From Aurifilum marmelostoma (lineage: Eukaryota > Ascomycota > Sordariomycetes > Diaporthales > Cryphonectriaceae): 64,000 nucleotides of DNA. This document shows, piece after piece, positions 21,531 through 32,840 of the stretch (positions are counted from its first letter, which is position 1; every line of letters begins with the position of its first letter). The notes beneath the pieces were generated by a model that did no database searches, had not been told where the DNA came from, and saw nothing but the letters and a program-made list of their open reading frames with translations. The position numbers were made by a program, and so were the translations under genes. The stretch covers positions 124,001-188,000 of the forward strand of contig JAMXSV010000023.1 in assembly GCA_027559495.1 (NCBI GenBank), written 5' to 3'.

Positions 21531-24051
21531 ATGGCGGACAAGGAGGCGAGCGTCTACATCGTCGATGTTGGCTCGTCCATGGCCAATTGCAACAATGGCC
21601 GGATCGAATCGGACCTCGACTGGAGCATGCGTTTCGTCTGGGACAAGATTGCCACCACTGCTCAGTCCAAGCGGAAGACCTGGTGCGTCGGTGTGATTGG
21701 CCTCCGCACGGATGAGACCGAGAACCAGTACGTCGAGGGCGACGGGTACGAGAATCTCTATGTCTTTAAGGAACTTGGCCCGGTGGCTCTGCAGGACATA
21801 CAGCAGCTGAAGAAGCACATCAAGCCGAGCGAGACTGTCAATGGCGATGCAATGTCCGCCGTCGTCGTTGCCTCCGAGATGATTGTCGCCTTCACCAAGC
21901 AAAACAAGTGGGACAGGAGAATATATCTGGTCACTGACGGTATGGGTGCCATCGACGAGGATGGTATTGATGATATTGCAAGCCGGCTGAACGACATCGG
22001 CATTTCCTTCACAGTAATGCAAGTTTCATACCAATTTCTGCTGCGATGTTCCAAATGGCTGACAGATCCTTTCTAGAGGTGTGGATTTTGACGACCCAGA
22101 GTATGGATACAAGGAGGAAGATAAGTCGTCACTCAAGGCGTCAAATGAGCGTACTTTGAAAGCATTCGCTGAAAAGTGTGATCGTGGCGTCTTTGCTACA
22201 ATGGCTGAAGCCATAGAAGGCCTTGCCATACCGAAGTCCCGATTCACGAAGCTGTGAGTTACGGATGCTGTGTCTACTATGGGTCAAGTGCTGTCGTCCT
22301 GCTGGGGCAGCTGGCTGACTTTGTCGTCCTGCAGCGTCCGGAGCTACGATGGGCCATTGACTCTTGGAGACCCCGAGAACTTTCCCAGCGGCATCCGCAT
22401 GTTCGTCGATAGGTGGCCAGTGACCAAGAAGAGCAGCGCAGAATCCGCCACGACTGTGGTGTTAAAATCAGGCACCCTCGACACTCAGTCGACCATGACC
22501 TTGGATCACGATATGGGAGGATTTGAAAATGGCGGCCCTTCATTCAGCTCGGTCAAGCAACACCGAGCTTACAAAGTCAACGACCCAGGCGCACCAGGTG
22601 GAAAGAAGGATGTCGAGTTTGAGACGCTGGCCAAGGGCTATACGTATGGCAGCACCGCCATCCACATTGCGGAGGCCGAGTGGGACATCACCAAGCTGGA
22701 TACCACCAAGGGATTCTCCATCATCGGTTTTGTCGCGAATGAGAAGGTGGAGCCCTTCATGGCCATGGCGGAAACCAGCGTCACGGTCGCCAAACCATTC
22801 GACGAAACATCGAGAGTGGCTCTTTCGGCTCTCATCCACGCTCTTCATGAACTGGAGCACTGCGCGGTCGCAAGGCTTGTAATAAAGGACGGCAAAGATC
22901 CAGTGATTCTTCTCTTGAAGCCGTGCATCGACGTGGACATTGAGTGCCTCTACGACGTGCCTCTACCCTTTGCGGAAGATACCCGACAGTATCGATTCCC
23001 TCCTCTGGACAAGGTCATCACCATCACCGGCAAGACTCTGACTGAGCACCGCTTCCTCCCTGATAACAATCTCAAACGAGCGATGAGTGACTTTGTTGAT
23101 GCTATGGATATCTCGGATCTTGGCCGAGACGATGATGGGTAAGTAACCTACTGGATCCCTCCCAAATTCATGAGGAAAAGAGACTGAGAACGGCTCTGCT
23201 AGAAATCCAGCGGAATATGCGCCTCTGGATGACCTGTACTCGCCTATCATCCATCGCGTGAATCAAGCTATTCGAGCTCGCGCTGTCGATGAGCAGGGGT
23301 CTATCGAGCCCATCCCACCAGTTTTGCTGAAGTATTCGCGACCACCCGAAGACTTGTTGAAGAGGGCCAATCCAGAAATCGAGGCTCTCATTGAAGCAGC
23401 GGATGTCAAGAAAGGTGTGTTGCATTGCCCATGTGGTATTGTGTATGAATTCCGAAACAAGCACTCACACTGTCTTCTGTATAGCGCCGGAGAAATTGAA
23501 GGGGAAGCGCAAAGCAGACTCTGGCCAGGACTGCCGCGCAATATCAGGCTTCGACGCCGGCGCATCAATCCTGGCTGCTCGCGAGAAGAAGAAGCTCAAG
23601 GTCTCCAAGGAAAATGCCATCCCGGACTTCAAGCAGCTACTACGGTCCTTTGCTACAGCGGACACGGACGAGGCCATCGAGACCGCCATGAAAGATATGG
23701 CACAGATCGTCTTTTCCCTGATCAAGGAGAGTTTTGGCGACCGCAACTATGACCAGGCATTTGAGAACATCGGTGTCATGAGGGAGCAGATGGTCGGTCT
23801 TGAGATGCCGAGGCTGTACAACAGTTTTCTGGAGGAGCTCAAGGGCAAGATTAACTCGGAGGCACTGAAAGGCGACCGCCGGGACATGTGGGCCAAGATT
23901 CGCTGGTCGGGACGGCTAGGGCTCATCACCAAAGACGAATCTGAGCCATCAGATGTGTCAAAGGAGGATGCAATCAAGGTAAGTCGCAACTTCTGAGCAT
24001 CTAAGCCAGCCCCAGCTCATTAACTTTGATCTACAGTTTTGGCGTGCGTAG
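21531..24051 (+). CDS. KU80: Ku80, NHEJ DNA-end-binding subunit
   Basis: Ku80 pairs with Ku70 to bind double-strand ends in nonhomologous end joining and also acts at telomeres. Six exons are inferred: 21531-22018, 22077-22253, 22335-23138, 23203-23414, 23485-23978 and 24037-24051, giving 729 residues, near the usual fungal length. The vWA-like N-terminus starts MADKEASVYIVDVGSSM and includes GVDFDDPEYGYKEEDKS. The Ku core beta-barrel follows with GYTYGSTAIHIAEAEWD. The C-terminal helical domain contains DFKQLLRSFATADTDEA. Intron 1 has a GC donor (GCAAGT), needed to keep GVDFDD in phase. The last coding exon is 15 nt and encodes FWRA plus stop. It is convergent with pacC. Confidence 0.93.
22019..22076 (+). 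other. GC-AG intron in KU80
   Basis: The 58 nt intron begins GCAAGT, contains GGCTGACAG and ends TTTCTAG. No GT donor nearby gives the phase needed to join FTV to IGVDFDD. Confidence 0.75.
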
Positions 24052-24625
24052 ACTGGCTCCGGCGAAGCGGAACGTGGATGGGCAGGCTTGAACCATCGGT
24101 AACGGATTATGTTTTTCGGGCACGACACCACATCATGCCCGGGCTTTCACACGGATGTTCCGGTTCTAAAACATGAACTGTATGGCGTTTTCACGGTGCG
24201 AAAGAAAATTTCATGTTAAAGGCGTTCTATAATAAGCAACCTCAGCAATCCTGAGAGATCCTCAACCTGGCCGTGAAGTCGCTGGCAGCCTTACTGCGAG
24301 GCCGGCCTGAAAGCCGTTGTCATACCAAGCAGTGATGTACCTACCATACGTCCGGCAATGACCGGAAACATCTTATTCAAAGCGGTAGGAACAGGGGGCC
24401 TTATCACGAGGGGTCGAACAGAGGGCGCAGAGTGTATATATATATATATATATAGATCATAAAATGGAGAAGTTGTGGACTTTTTCATTCCAATCATAAA
24501 ACGGTATTTCTGACCTGCCTCAGCAGTAGTGTACGAACGCCAACCATCAATCCCAACCTCCTTTCCCGAAACCGCAACATGCAAATGCAGATGGACTACT
24601 GAAACACGGTGAACTGTTGTCTCTT
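24052..24625. other. Convergent 3' region KU80 / pacC
   Basis: A 574 bp region between convergent 3' ends with no recognised gene. It includes a (TA)n tract at 24435-24454. Confidence 0.55.
24435..24454. repeat. (TA)n microsatellite
   Basis: Ten alternating TA units downstream of pacC and KU80. Confidence 0.9.
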
Positions 24626-26485
24626 TCAAACATCGACCTCCATCGGCAGCGTCGGATACAGCGGTGCATCCATCCTCAGCGCCGGTGGTGACGGCGCCTT
24701 TGCTCCCTTGAGTGAAGGGTCGATGTTGTCCTCACCCTCGCTGTCCGACTCATACTGGCCGCTCTTGAGGCGGTCCTGAATAGCCACGCGCAGATACTCA
24801 ATTACACGAACGTTCTGGAGCCACGCCTCGTAGGACTCTGGCTCGCCAGCGCTGTCGCTGTCGTCTGCAGGGGGAGAGGGGCGACTGTGCTTCCGCCTTG
24901 GGCGTAGCGGCGCCCTCAGACTCGTCGGACGCCCGTCGGGCGCCACGAGCGCGCTGGAGCATGCCGCCCGACAGGCGACGCTGGTCGTTGGGGGCAAAGG
25001 TGGAGCCCAGGCTGATGGTTGATGAGCCGTACGAGGTAGTAGCCGGCAGCGAAGGGTAAGCTACGGAGGCGGAGGAGCCGTTTCGGGCGCCGGGAGACAT
25101 GCCCGTGGTGGATCCTGGCGAGTGGCCTGCGGTATATGACAGGGAGCTCGAGGGCGGTGTGTGGCCGGCGCTGCTGCTCGTTGTCGAAGACACGGCGCTC
25201 AGCGGCGAGGGCATCTGTGCGGCAGACACAGCGTAGTGAGCGTTGCCGACATTGTCCCTGGAGACTGGGGACTGGTGACGCAGATCAAAGGTCGATGGGT
25301 AGTGCGAGGTCGAAGGAGATCCGCTGTTCTCGTACACAGTGCTCTGCATCTGCTCCAGGATCTGGTCAATCTGCTCCAGATCACCCTTGGTCCGCAGGTT
25401 GGGCATCGGAGGAAGATAGTAGTGCTGGTCCAGGGCGCTCTGTGCGGCCGGGGCCTGGCCTGGGCCTCCGATAGCTGGGAGGGCTGGTGCTGCGGTCATG
25501 TACTGGGTGCCGATTCCTCCGGTGTGGACAGAGAGGGCGCCGTGCAGAGGCATCAGAGACCTGCCGACCTGGTTGTAGTTGCCAGGATCAACGTTCCTAC
25601 GCTTTGCCTGGCCGAAGAAGTCATTCAGATCTTCGTAGCCACGCCTGCGTTCATAGTTGTTGCCATACCCGAGAGGCTCAGCCCGGTGGTTGTGAATGGG
25701 CTGCTGGTAGTACCCAATGGGTGCGCCATAGGCCTGCGCGGGGCCGTGTCCATAATAGCCTGCATGTGAGGGCTGCGGCTGTCCAAAGGCAGTAGGTTGG
25801 GCCCGTATCTGATGTCCACCGTGGTCATAGAAGCTGGACGGAGCTGGATCTGGAGCATCAGCGTCTGATTTCTTGCACAGAAAATACTTCTCAACAATAA
25901 GACTCATCCTTACCAGGTCTGCCGTATGCAGCAGCTAATCCACCGTGCTGGTCTGGGGGCGACCTGACCAGAACACTGTCGTCTGCATGGGTCTTGACAT
26001 GCTTCTTCAGGTCCTGAGGACGCTTGAAGGACTTGCCACAGAAGTCACATTTGTGGGGTTTCAGAGGAACATGAACACGGATGTGAGAAGTAATGTGGTC
26101 ACGCTTGACAGTAGTGGTACGGCAGGCGTTCCACTGGCAGGTCAGGCTGAGGTTGTTGGTGCTCTTCCTGCCAACATGCTTCTCGCACAAGTGGTCCTGT
26201 ATATGAACCACGTCAGCCGAAAAATGAACGATACAAATAACATGTAAACGTCGTGAGGACACCTCTGTTTGAGAGGGTGAGCTGCGAGTAAGAACTTACA
26301 TAGAGCGTCTCGGGGGTGTTGAAGCGAGCACCACACTGATTCCACCTGCAGGTAAGGCTCTCCTCACCAGCATTGGTGGATGAGCTAGAGGATGCAGCTG
26401 CATTGGAGGAGGCGGGCGTGTCGCCGTTGGAAGTCGTAGTCGGACTCCGCGACTGCTCGCTGGTGCTGTCCTGGTTGGTCGTCAT
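24626..26485 (-). CDS. pacC: pH-response transcription factor PacC, with apparent frame break
   Basis: PacC/Rim101 activates alkaline-expressed genes after proteolysis triggered through PalA and related Pal proteins. Exons are 26300-26485, 25914-26196 and 24626-25864. Three C2H2 fingers are clear: C-RWNQ-C, C-QWNA-C, and CDFCGKSFKRPQDLKKHVKTH. Downstream come GYEDLNDFFGQAKRR and DLEQIDQILEQMQ. Two PalA-binding YPxL motifs are seen: YPSL in the middle and YPTL in the last residues. Near 24870-24885 the frame shifts by one base at a C run on the coding strand. Read literally, the protein stops at 24798 with 511 residues. If the extra base is a sequence error the product is 568 residues and keeps AGEPESYEAWLQNVRVIEYL. 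An 82 nt intron ending CCCCTGCAG would also restore frame but has a weak donor. Confidence 0.88.
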
Positions 26486-26667
26486 CCTGGCGTCGAGTTG
26501 AGAGTGGATCTCTCTTGCAGGTGTGCTGTCGGAGCTGGGTTGCTATGTGCCGTTTTTCCGAGTGTTGGGGTTCGACAGAGGTCAGGCAAGCAAGCTCTGA
26601 GCGCGCGAGAGAGTGAGAGGTGTAGTGAGGGCTGTGTTTGCCTGCTTTGGGAGCAGAAGTGGTGGGT

Positions 26668-26673
26668 CTTGGC
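26668..26673 (-). promoter_or_regulatory. Candidate PacC site GCCAAG
   Basis: GCCAAG on the minus strand, about 183 bp upstream of the pacC start codon. It matches the published PacC core GCCARG and suggests autoregulation. A single six-base match is weak on its own. Confidence 0.4.
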
Positions 26674-26944
26674 ACTTGATTGGGCAGGACTGGGCTGGGC
26701 GCCTCTTCTCCAAATAACCTTAGGGCGTCAAAGTTTCTTGATACTTCTCACGCCCACGTTGGAGAGTCTTTTTTCAGTGTTGCACGACAACAAATCGACA
26801 GAGCAAGGCACTTTCGAGATGTTTTCAGATGCATTCGGTGTAAAGGTGATCCATCAAAGAATAAAAGAGGCCCGGGACAGACGCTGAGGGACTCTTATGG
26901 GTTTCCTCCGCCGTTCCCAAGGTTTGAGTGCGCGGCGGAGTTGT

Positions 26945-26950
26945 CTTGGC
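26945..26950 (-). promoter_or_regulatory. Candidate PacC site GCCAAG
   Basis: A second GCCAAG on the minus strand, about 460 bp upstream of pacC. Confidence 0.4.
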
Positions 26951-27060
26951 GAAACTCGTCGTTCCACCAGCGCAATAGCTGGGTACCTGCTATCTGGCTG
27001 GGGCGCTGGTGCTCGGGCAGTGTAGTCCAGTTGTATCTTCCTATCAAAATGTGGATGTAT

Positions 27061-27084
27061 GCCAAGACTTGAAAAAGTCTTGGC
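27061..27084. promoter_or_regulatory. Inverted pair of PacC sites
   Basis: GCCAAGACTT and its exact complement AAGTCTTGGC are separated by GAAA. Each arm begins with a PacC core GCCAAG, on opposite strands. It lies about 580 bp upstream of the pacC start codon. It could be a paired operator or a small hairpin. Confidence 0.55.
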
Positions 27085-27673
27085 AAAGCACTAAGACTCC
27101 GGCACTCAATTGATACCAGAAATGCAATTTCCCAATCCCTTGGGCAGGGGCCTGCACTCTTCCACAGCATCACTGTGCTACAGCGAGCTGCAGGGCTTTG
27201 AGGACGACAACTTGAGCCCTGTGGAACGCAATCCAGACCGATATGCGCTGAAGGTATAGTGGCCAACCCCCTAGAAGAGCATATGTCTTCTCTGACACCG
27301 GGGGGGGGGGAGGTGGTTGCATTTCGAGCTGCCTGGACGGGTCATCATCACTTGTCGAGAACCTGCACCCGCCATTTAAATCAGCAAGCGTCGCAAAAAA
27401 AATCATCGTCATCATCACAAGATGCGAGATCATTCATGTCGCCTGCTTAGAGCTCAAGAGTTTCTGGTTAGTCGGATGGTGGCAGTCTTGAGAGAGAGAG
27501 CGAGAGCGCCAACAAGCACTCACTCATCTTTCCCCCCTTCCAGGAGTCTAGATTGCCACACTTGCCTGACTCTACATTAATCGAGCCCAAGATCCGATAA
27601 TTGGAACAGACAGTTGACAGCAGTAGTGGTGCAATGGCGCCCCTCCCCCCCGCCAAGACACCTCCGACTGGGC

Positions 27674-27708
27674 GCCAAGTTTTCCGCTGCCCACCCCTAG
27701 AGGCCAAG
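27674..27708 (+). promoter_or_regulatory. Two further GCCAAG motifs
   Basis: GCCAAG occurs at 27674-27679 and 27703-27708 on the plus strand, about 1.2 kb upstream of pacC. Part of a local enrichment of this six-mer. Confidence 0.3.
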
Positions 27709-28902
27709 GACGGCACTGGATTCCCAAAACTGCTGGGCGTCACGCTTCAGGCCCAAGCGCTACTGGACATCGCCTGACAGCGCCCAGCCTTGCACTGCCT
27801 CGCCAGTAGTGTGCTGCTGGAAAAGGCTGGTAGGAATGGGCACGAAAATAACGCCACGCGTACCGTGATCGGGTTTCAGAGCCAGTTGATGTCAACGGTC
27901 TGATGACAAAGTTGGGGCAGGTCCAGTTGAGGAACAGGCAGCCACTAGAAACTCTAATACTCCTGATCTTACTGCCCGCTGATTATTGATGATGATGATG
28001 ATCAAATTCGGCGTAGAATCTGGCCTGGAAGGAAAGGACGAGAATAAATCTGCTCAGGACCCTTTCTTAATAAGTACTGGAGACCCTGGGCCTGTGCTCG
28101 GGAAACTACTTTAGGGAGGCGCATTTATATTTACACCAGCGCTGCAACCTGTGGGCGTCGGGAGACTTGCACAGCAAGCTGCAGCAGGCCGAGGAGCCTC
28201 GTGTCTGTGGAGCAGGCTGGTGCGACGTCCAAGAGATCTGTCGCACAATTACTCTTGGTCTTATTTACACTTCTTGGGAGCAATTTCACACTGCAATTTA
28301 CCAAGACCCTAGAAGATTAGTGTACCGTGCTCGCCATTGTTCTGATGTGCAACAGTTGGTTTGGGCTTGCCCAAAGAAGAGGATCAAAATCGGGGGCCTG
28401 TGACTTGGCTCCGTGAAGTAGGTAACGATAGTCGCCTGGATTTGCCCCTCCGCATAGACAGTAAGGCATGAATTCTCTTCCCTGTCCTCGAGAATGTCTT
28501 TCGGATGTATGCACCTCCGTGCCGTTTTGCCTGCTAAGGCGACGGCGGGAATATATACCTCTACCTTGGTTCGCATGATGCCAAAGACTGCTGGACGACT
28601 TCGCCCAACGACCTGCGTGGTTTCAGGATATTTATCCATAATGCTTCCTCATGGTCAAATGCTGGGCGCTGAAGAAATGAATCATTGCGAGAACACTTAC
28701 ACCATCGCTAGTCCTGTAGAATTCAGTGCGTCTTTCCAAGTCTCACAGATGGGATGTTGGGATTTATAAATTTGACCTGCAGGCGAACCTCTCTTACAGT
28801 CTGTATATATTATGACCTGACTGCTTGACGACTGGATTGGCAAGCCTTTGGTCCTTCTGGGTCTTCATCCTTTCCTCCGAGGCGCTGAAACTATGCTCGC
28901 CA

Positions 28903-28918
28903 GTGTGTGTGTGTGTGT
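28903..28918. repeat. (GT)n microsatellite
   Basis: About eight GT units in the pacC/MAK11 intergenic region. Confidence 0.85.
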
Positions 28919-29413
28919 TTTATGAGCCGCCAAAATCTCCCAGGTGATCCTCGTTCGGTGTCCTATTGAAAGCCGATTGACTGATCATCCTTGAAGAAGA
29001 GGGTGGCGCGTATAATTATGTCCCGCGGCTTGGCTGGCCCAAATGGGACATGAAGAGTTGTTAGAACTACTATAGTAGGATATTAGCTCGAGATCAATTT
29101 TGGCTCGTACACGCTCAGTGAGTCGATCGATGGTGTTGGCTCTGCTCGCTCTCGGAAGGGTTTCCCACTGGAAGATTGCTGTTGGAGAAGGATAGGGGGA
29201 GGGATGGGGAGGGGGGGTGCCTTTCTCCCCGCGGGATGCCCCGCGGCAGGCACTGAGACGATCTGCCTGCCACCCCTGTACCATCGCTACGAAACTTTTT
29301 TTTTTTTTTCTTCAGAGAAGCCGCGTACAGGCAAGCATGCAGCTATTCCCTACCAAAAATTTGGATTTTCCTGTGTCATCTCCATCGCACACGAGATACT
29401 CTCCACGGCCATC

Positions 29414-31048
29414 ATGGCAAAACGAAAGGCACAGAGTGCCCCAGATGGCGCTGCTGCTGCCGCCAAGTCAGAAGCATCCAAGAAGGTCAAGTTCAATGGT
29501 GCTGAGCAGGCCGCAACAAAACTCCAGCGAGCACCCAAGGCGAAGAAGGCTGCCAAAGCCCCAGCGGCCGTCGTCGAGGTCCCAGCATCCACAGCGACAA
29601 AGAGTAGCAACTCGCCCATAGCGATACAGATCGTGGCAGGCTCTTACGATCGAGTCCTTCACGGTGTGACAGCCACCATCCATCCCTCTTCCTCGTCCTC
29701 CTCTTCCTCCGACGGCCCTCCTACCGACGAAAACAACAACAACGACGACGCCCCTCCCGCCGCCAACTCAGAAGTAACATTCGCCGACACCTTCCTCTTC
29801 AACGCACACACGTCCGCGATCCGCTGCCTCGCCCTCTCGCCGCCCTCGGCCCCGCTGCCCGGCCAGTCCCAGAAGGTGATGCTAGCAAGCGGCAGCACCG
29901 ACGAGCGCATCAACGTGTACAACCTCTCTGCGCACCCGCCCCCGGCCCGGGCAGACCCGGATGCCGCCCTGCTCAGCACCCTCGCGCGGCGGCCCATCCT
30001 CGAGGACGCCCGCAACCGCGAGCTGGGCACCCTGCTGCACCACTCCTCGACCGTCACGCGCCTGGCCTTCCCCACGCGGTCCAAGCTGCTGAGCTCCTCC
30101 GAGGACTCCACCGTCGCCGTCACCAGGACCCGCGACTGGAGCCTGCTGAGCACCATCAAGGCGCCAGTCCCCAAGGTCTTTGGGCGGCCGAGCGGCGACA
30201 CGGCCCCACTGGGCGGCACGCCGAGCGGGGTCAATGACTTTGCCGTACACCCCAGCATGAAGGTCATGATCAGCGTGAGCAAGGGCGAGAGGTGCATGCG
30301 GCTGTGGAACCTGGTCACGGGCAAGAAGGCCGGCGTGCTGGACTTTGGGAAGGAGCTGGTGCAGGAGATTGGGGAGCCGCGGCACTCGTCGGGCGAGGGC
30401 AGGAAGGTCGTCTGGGGGAGCAGCGAGGGCGAGGGCGATGAGTTTGCCGTCGGATTCGACCGTGACGTGGTGGTGTTTGGCATGGACAGCAAGCCCCGGT
30501 GCAGGGTGATGCCGGACAACAGGACCAAGGTGCATGAGTTTGCCTACGTCAAGCTCGATGCTGACTCGGAGGCCTGTGTTCTTGCCGTGGCGACCGAGGA
30601 CGGGAGGATCATGTTCTTCTCGACGGCCCCGGAGGACTTGGACAACAACAAGGAGAGGCAGAAGAAGGGCGACAGCAAGTCGGGCCTGCCTCGGGCGCAG
30701 CTCCTGGCGCAGGTCGGAGGCAAGGACGCAGGTGTGACGAGCAGGGTCAAGGATTTCAAGATCCTGCAACCAGAGAGCACACCAGGAGTCTGGTACATCA
30801 TCTCGGCCAGCAGCGACGGCAAGCTGAGAGCATGGGCACTGCCGCGGGCAGACCTTGAGCCCAAAAGGGGAGGAGGCAGCAGGACGCAGCCAGCTGGGAA
30901 GCTGCTGGGCACTTACGAGACGCAGAACAGGATCACTTGTGTGGAGGCATTTGTCATGATACCCCGGCCGGATGGCGTTGAGGAGAGCGATGTGGAGCCT
31001 GAGGAACCGGATGAGGATGAGTCTAGCGACGACAGCGACGATGACTGA
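29414..31048 (+). CDS. MAK11: WD40 60S biogenesis factor MAK11
   Basis: Mak11 (PAK1IP1 in animals) is a nucleolar WD40 protein needed for early pre-60S assembly. The intronless frame from ATCATGGCA at 29414 gives 544 residues. The N-terminus is Lys/Ala-rich and looks like a nuclear localisation region (MAKRKAQ, ASKKVKF). WD-type blades include IAIQIVAGSYDRVLHGV, FNAHTSAIRCLALS, LASGSTDERINVYNL, LLSSSEDSTVAV, GERCMRLWNLVTGKKAGVL and ISASSDGKLRAWAL. A serine-rich insert near residues 95-105 lengthens the first loop. The acidic tail (DESSDDSDDD) is typical of ribosome-assembly factors. The upstream in-frame Met at 29204 would add a non-conserved leader and is rejected. It is convergent with the INSIG gene. 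Confidence 0.88.
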   Translation: MAKRKAQSAPDGAAAAAKSEASKKVKFNGAEQAATKLQRAPKAKKAAKAPAAVVEVPASTATKSSNSPIAIQIVAGSYDRVLHGVTATIHPSSSSSSSSDGPPTDENNNNDDAPPAANSEVTFADTFLFNAHTSAIRCLALSPPSAPLPGQSQKVMLASGSTDERINVYNLSAHPPPARADPDAALLSTLARRPILEDARNRELGTLLHHSSTVTRLAFPTRSKLLSSSEDSTVAVTRTRDWSLLSTIKAPVPKVFGRPSGDTAPLGGTPSGVNDFAVHPSMKVMISVSKGERCMRLWNLVTGKKAGVLDFGKELVQEIGEPRHSSGEGRKVVWGSSEGEGDEFAVGFDRDVVVFGMDSKPRCRVMPDNRTKVHEFAYVKLDADSEACVLAVATEDGRIMFFSTAPEDLDNNKERQKKGDSKSGLPRAQLLAQVGGKDAGVTSRVKDFKILQPESTPGVWYIISASSDGKLRAWALPRADLEPKRGGGSRTQPAGKLLGTYETQNRITCVEAFVMIPRPDGVEESDVEPEEPDEDESSDDSDDD

Positions 31049-31522
31049 GCCAGTGAGCCACACCCGAAGTCAGGTACTCGTCACAACTCCACAATGACAT
31101 TCATTCCTCGCGTGCAATATGTTTTGTGAGACCACGCGATCGATAATTGCCCGTAATTTGTGAGGTTCAACTGAGATCGGTCGTAACACCGCTATGAAAG
31201 TCAAGGACAAGCCCAACTCGATGCACTCCAGCTTCCTAAGTAACAGACTAGGTCCCTCCGACACGGAAGATGGCTCAAGTACGAAAAGTAGAGGGGGGTG
31301 GACAGATGAAGAGAGAGATATGCTGAGCTTTTGGAAAAGAAAAAATCCCAATCCTCCGCCAATGCCAATTTTTCCCTTAAATATCCATCACGTGCGCGCA
31401 CAGGTCATGAAGTCGTGAAAACAACTCTTATCCCCTCATCCCATCAATCACGATGGGGGGAAGAACGGGAGTAGTAGGTTGCAGACCGTCGGAAACCGAG
31501 AGACAGAGGGGGATCCGCTTGC
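31049..31522. other. Convergent 3' region MAK11 / INSIG
   Basis: 474 bp between convergent stop codons with no recognised gene. Confidence 0.55.
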
Positions 31523-32840
31523 TCATCTCAAACCACCCCACCTACCGCGGCCTACTGCGGATCTGTTCAGTGCCAACCTCCTGCCGATGTTGCCGAAGCA
31601 CACGCAGCTACAGAAGAGCACGCTGACGACCCAAATCCCCGTTTCGATCGTTCTTTGCGTCGCCAGACCGCCAAGCATGAGGGGGCCTCCGCTCCCGTGC
31701 TGGCCAGTGGCGTTCCGGCCGAGAGGTGCTGAGGAATATCCTGTCGGCGTGGGCATGATCTCTGGGTTCACGCCCATCAGGACGACCGAGCCGACCAGGC
31801 CGGTGGCGGCAGACAGGAGGAAGCCGGGCTTGGAGCGGTCGATCAGATACCACAAGAGCGGATTGGCCATGGCCAGGGTCAGGGAGACCTGCATTGTTGA
31901 GGCCCACGGGACTTTCCTCTGTAAAGGTTCGTCACATGTTCAGTAAGGTTCCTCGAGATGGACTTGGAAAAAAAGCTTAGGTATGCGGGGGAATGGAAGG
32001 TGTCGGGGGGGGGGGGTATCTTGGTGGTCAACTCACAATAGCAAAGACAATGCCGGCAAAAGCCCCGATGCCACGCACCACAAGAGCCCAATCAGTCCCT
32101 GGTGCATCTTCGTCATCTTTGATGGCCTCTTCGTACTCGTCGTCCCCCTTCTCAAAGACCTCTTCCCACTTTCCATCGAACCACGGCAGGAGGCTGCCGA
32201 GCACCACACCACATATGCCCCAGGCGGCAAGGAACCTTCCGTCGTACCCAGGTCGTATTATCCCCTCGACAGGAAAGGATGCCCACTTCTGCTCCGAGGA
32301 GAGCCGGGTGAGGAGGGCACCGTAGCCCATGCCCAGCACAAAGAGCAGCGCTGTCCGTAGGCCGACAAACAGGGGCGAGGCTGCCTGCATGGCCGCTGCG
32401 GACCGTCCTGACACCGCTGAAGACCGTCGCCTGTGCATGGACGACCGCTCTCTGGCCAACTTGTACATACCCTCGTCGGAGAACTCGGGCGCCGGCGTCG
32501 ACGCCGAGACGTCCACCTCGACAGGCTCGCCCGAGGGGTAGCCCGAGATGGCGGGCGAGTAGATGCCCGAGAGGGTCGAGCTCGTCAGGAACCTGTAGGA
32601 CGCGGCGCGGCTCTGCGAGTCTAGAGGCCGGTTGAAAGCCCCAGGGTCGAGGCGGCTGTTCTGGCCGGCATTTTGTTCACCACTGTGCTCCTCGTCGTCC
32701 TCGTCGTCGTAGTATCGGAACGGCGGCGGGGGGCTCGGGGGTGGGGAATAATCGTTGTCTTGAGGCGTGGTATTTAGCACGCCGATCTCGAACGGACGCC
32801 TAGGGATGGGCCGCCGGATCTGTAGCCCATCGTCGGACAT
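31523..32840 (-). CDS. INSIG domain protein (sterol regulation, ER)
   Basis: INSIG proteins are ER membrane proteins that bind HMG-CoA reductase or SREBP-SCAP in response to sterols. In fission yeast Ins1 controls HMG-CoA reductase. Two exons (32037-32840 and 31523-31918) give 399 residues, with a 118 nt intron. The first 130 residues are Pro/Ser-rich and probably cytosolic and disordered. Six hydrophobic segments follow: LRTALLFVLGMGYGALL, FLAAWGICGVVLGSLLPW, ALVVRGIGAFAGIVFAI, MQVSLTLAMANPLLWYLID, FLLSAATGLVGSVVLM and IWVVSVLFCSCVCFGNIG. The WASTMQVSLTLA and NPLLWYLIDRS core is strongly INSIG-like. The acidic insert KWEEVFEKGDDEYEEA between segments 2 and 3 is a fungal-type loop. Confidence 0.87.

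Larger units (their letters stand above)
26486..29413. other. Intergenic region pacC / MAK11
   Basis: The 2.9 kb between divergent pacC and MAK11 has no recognised coding sequence. It carries the PacC-type motifs listed separately, a GAT repeat near 27990, a (GT)n tract, and a T-rich run at about 29297-29312 just before MAK11. Confidence 0.5.

Noticed and set aside
29659..31063. Long minus-strand open frames over MAK11
   Set aside because: Antisense shadows of a GC-rich WD40 gene with no family signature.
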